A stretch of DNA of 6,607 nucleotides from JBJXFK01 sp046155505 (GTDB lineage: Bacteria; Planctomycetota; Phycisphaerae; UBA1845; Fen-1342). Below the pieces are notes generated by a model. That model was given only the letters and a program-made list of their open reading frames with translations. It had not been told where the DNA came from and ran no database searches. The stretch is taken from NCBI GenBank assembly GCA_046155505.1, contig JBJXFK010000176.1, positions 1 to 6,607 of the forward strand, given 5' to 3'. A program made the translations under genes and the position numbers. This document shows, in pieces, positions 5,308 through 6,607 of this stretch. Position 1 is the stretch's first letter. The number at the start of each line of letters is the position of its first letter.

Positions 5308-6498
5308 TTAGTTGTCAAACCCGATCGCGTCGAACGCGGTCAGATCGCTCGTGCGCAGGAAGTTCGGATAGAACGTCTCACCATAGCTGAACGCCGGATC
5401 CATGATGCCGATCGCCGGCACCTGCTCGCGGAAGTGGCTGGCCTGCCAGGGCGAGCCGTCGCTCAGGCGGTATTCGCTCGCGCCGATGATGTCGAAATTC
5501 ACGTCATCATTCGGGTTGTTGCGAACCGCCCAGCGCGGCCGCACGCCGAATTCGGCGGTCGTGTCCGGGTTGAAGTCGTTCGATCCGGTTCCATCGGTGC
5601 GGCGGAAGCGGAAGACATCAAGCGTTTCGATGTCGCGACTGCGGAAGTCGACGCCGCTGCCAAAGCCGAGCGCGTGGCCGACTTCGTGGATGATCACGTC
5701 TTGCAGCGAGATGGTGCTGCCACCGACGCCGTTGGACGGGTCATAGTCGAACGGGAAGTTGGTGCTGAACTGCATGCTGGCGTCGGTTCCGCTGACGGTG
5801 CCGCCGCTGGCTTTCCAGTTGGCGAACGTCCAGAAGATGCGGTCTTCGTTGGTGGTGCTGTTGGTCGCGTAGCGGACGGGAATCGTCGTGCCCGCGGGCA
5901 GCGAATTCTGGATTGTGTCGTTGGCGTCCATGCCGCCGACGAGCACGGCGCGCGACGAAGCCCAGTCGACATAGCCGTAGGCCGCGCTCGTGCCGCCGAT
6001 GATGCCCGAGCCAAGCGATGCGAAGCTGACGCTGATCGTCACCGTGATGTTCTCGTTGGGGAACTGGCCTTCGAGATACGCCTCGGCCGTTGCAAATGCC
6101 GGCACGGCTGCGGCGGGGACGCTCGCGGCGAGCGAGAACACGACGTTGAGGCCGGCGCGGTTGGCGATGCCGCCGTCGAGAATCGTGACGCTGCCCGGAT
6201 CGCAGTGGTCGGCGTCATGCGTGTTGGACATGATCGCGAGATCGACGAGCGACATGGGCGCGTGGTTCCAGCAGATCGGCTTCCACACCTGCTCTGTCGG
6301 CATTTCGAGTGTCTCGCCGGTGCTCGCGATCGTCACCTGCTGGGTGCCGGTCGGAATGACGTAGTGCGTCGGGCGAAGTGCCGCGAGCGGGTTGAGCGCG
6401 GCCTGGTTGTCTTCCGTGAGGGTTTCCTGTGCGAAAACGGTGCCGGTCGCGGCGATGGCGATGAACGCCGGCGCGCGAAGTGAGCGAAACAGCGACAT
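5308..6498 (-). CDS. secreted HExxH zinc metalloprotease
   Basis: 396 residues. The N-terminus MSLFRSLRAPAFIAIAATGT is a Sec signal peptide with a likely cleavage after VFA (residue 23). The zinc-binding helix is HEVGHALGFGSGVD at 271-284: His271 and His275 bind zinc, Glu272 is the general base, and Asp284 is one possible further ligand. Later HF (355) and GIMDP (364-368) resemble the segment around the Met-turn of metzincin-like proteases; the protein ends LTAFDAIGFDN. Cys76 and Cys99 may form a disulfide. The pattern recalls the planctomycete/proteobacterial NF038122-type metalloproteases, but no C-terminal PEP-CTERM anchor is present, so the product is probably released. ATG 6498 was chosen because GGGAGG lies 9 bases upstream and the signal peptide then starts normally; the in-frame ATG at 6522 has no such site. 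It is a single-gene unit with its own terminator. No clear promoter is seen in the 110 bases upstream. Confidence 0.92.
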   Translation of the reverse strand: MSLFRSLRAPAFIAIAATGTVFAQETLTEDNQAALNPLAALRPTHYVIPTGTQQVTIASTGETLEMPTEQVWKPICWNHAPMSLVDLAIMSNTHDADHCDPGSVTILDGGIANRAGLNVVFSLAASVPAAAVPAFATAEAYLEGQFPNENITVTISVSFASLGSGIIGGTSAAYGYVDWASSRAVLVGGMDANDTIQNSLPAGTTIPVRYATNSTTNEDRIFWTFANWKASGGTVSGTDASMQFSTNFPFDYDPSNGVGGSTISLQDVIIHEVGHALGFGSGVDFRSRDIETLDVFRFRRTDGTGSNDFNPDTTAEFGVRPRWAVRNNPNDDVNFDIIGASEYRLSDGSPWQASHFREQVPAIGIMDPAFSYGETFYPNFLRTSDLTAFDAIGFDN

Positions 6499-6507
6499 GC
6501 GGTCAGT

Positions 6508-6513
6508 CCTCCC
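6508..6513 (-). promoter_or_regulatory. ribosome binding site deciding the protease start
   Basis: GGGAGG on the minus strand, 9 bases before ATG 6498. It lies inside the 8-codon extension that a start at 6522 would add, so it favours the shorter protein. Confidence 0.75.
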
Positions 6514-6607
6514 AATGAGCATCAGGACGAGAAGAAGTGTGATGACACCGACCGGAGCCAGACATGAAGGCTCGCGAAGATGCGTCGGTTTTCGAGATGC
6601 TCAGATT

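Noticed and set aside
5143..6483. 446-codon plus-strand open frame opposite the protease gene
   Set aside because: It is the antisense shadow of a gene with a signal peptide, zinc motif, ribosome binding site and terminator. Its product is a low-complexity Arg/Ala/Val/Asp string, as expected from GC-rich third positions.

Overview
The window reads as chromosomal DNA from a GC-rich member of the Planctomycetota, possibly Phycisphaerae-like. The main reasons are a pseudopilin-type H-x-DG protein with an FTLIELL cleavage motif, a secreted HExxH metalloprotease, a glycosyltransferase/DUF2064 fusion, and a tRNA gene without an encoded CCA. Taxonomy is inferred from protein style only.

Layout, left to right. 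Positions 1-183 hold the last 60 codons of a plus-strand gene with a charged 14-residue tandem repeat, perhaps the end of a phage tail tape-measure protein. A gene-free stretch follows to about 511. Then come a strong intrinsic terminator (504-535), tRNA-Lys(CUU) (564-636) and its likely promoter (667-694), all on the minus strand. A minus-strand gene pair comes next: a small membrane-anchored protein of unknown function (2013-2399), transcribed first, and a pseudopilin (847-1986). The 373-base gap upstream of the pair holds a weak promoter, immediately followed in the transcript by a compact sequence able to fold as a three-way junction. Positions 2773-4230 (minus) encode a two-domain glycosyltransferase-like protein whose expected catalytic aspartates look replaced. 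About 1 kb without a convincing gene follows (4231-5240). It contains a 390-bp composite inverted repeat (4789-5178) with two small hairpins at its centre. Positions 5308-6498 (minus) encode a secreted zinc metalloprotease that ends in a near-perfect intrinsic terminator (5241-5282).

How the parts relate. All complete genes lie on the minus strand. Only the 128-aa protein and the pseudopilin are clearly linked: the downstream gene has an ATGA-overlap start option and a strong internal Shine-Dalgarno. The pseudopilin, the small membrane protein and the secreted protease all point to the cell envelope or its outside, but no shared pathway can be shown. The most unusual signals are the structured leader, the large inverted repeat and the apparently inactive glycosyltransferase fusion. 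No CRISPR array, insertion sequence with a transposase, or recognised defence system is visible.
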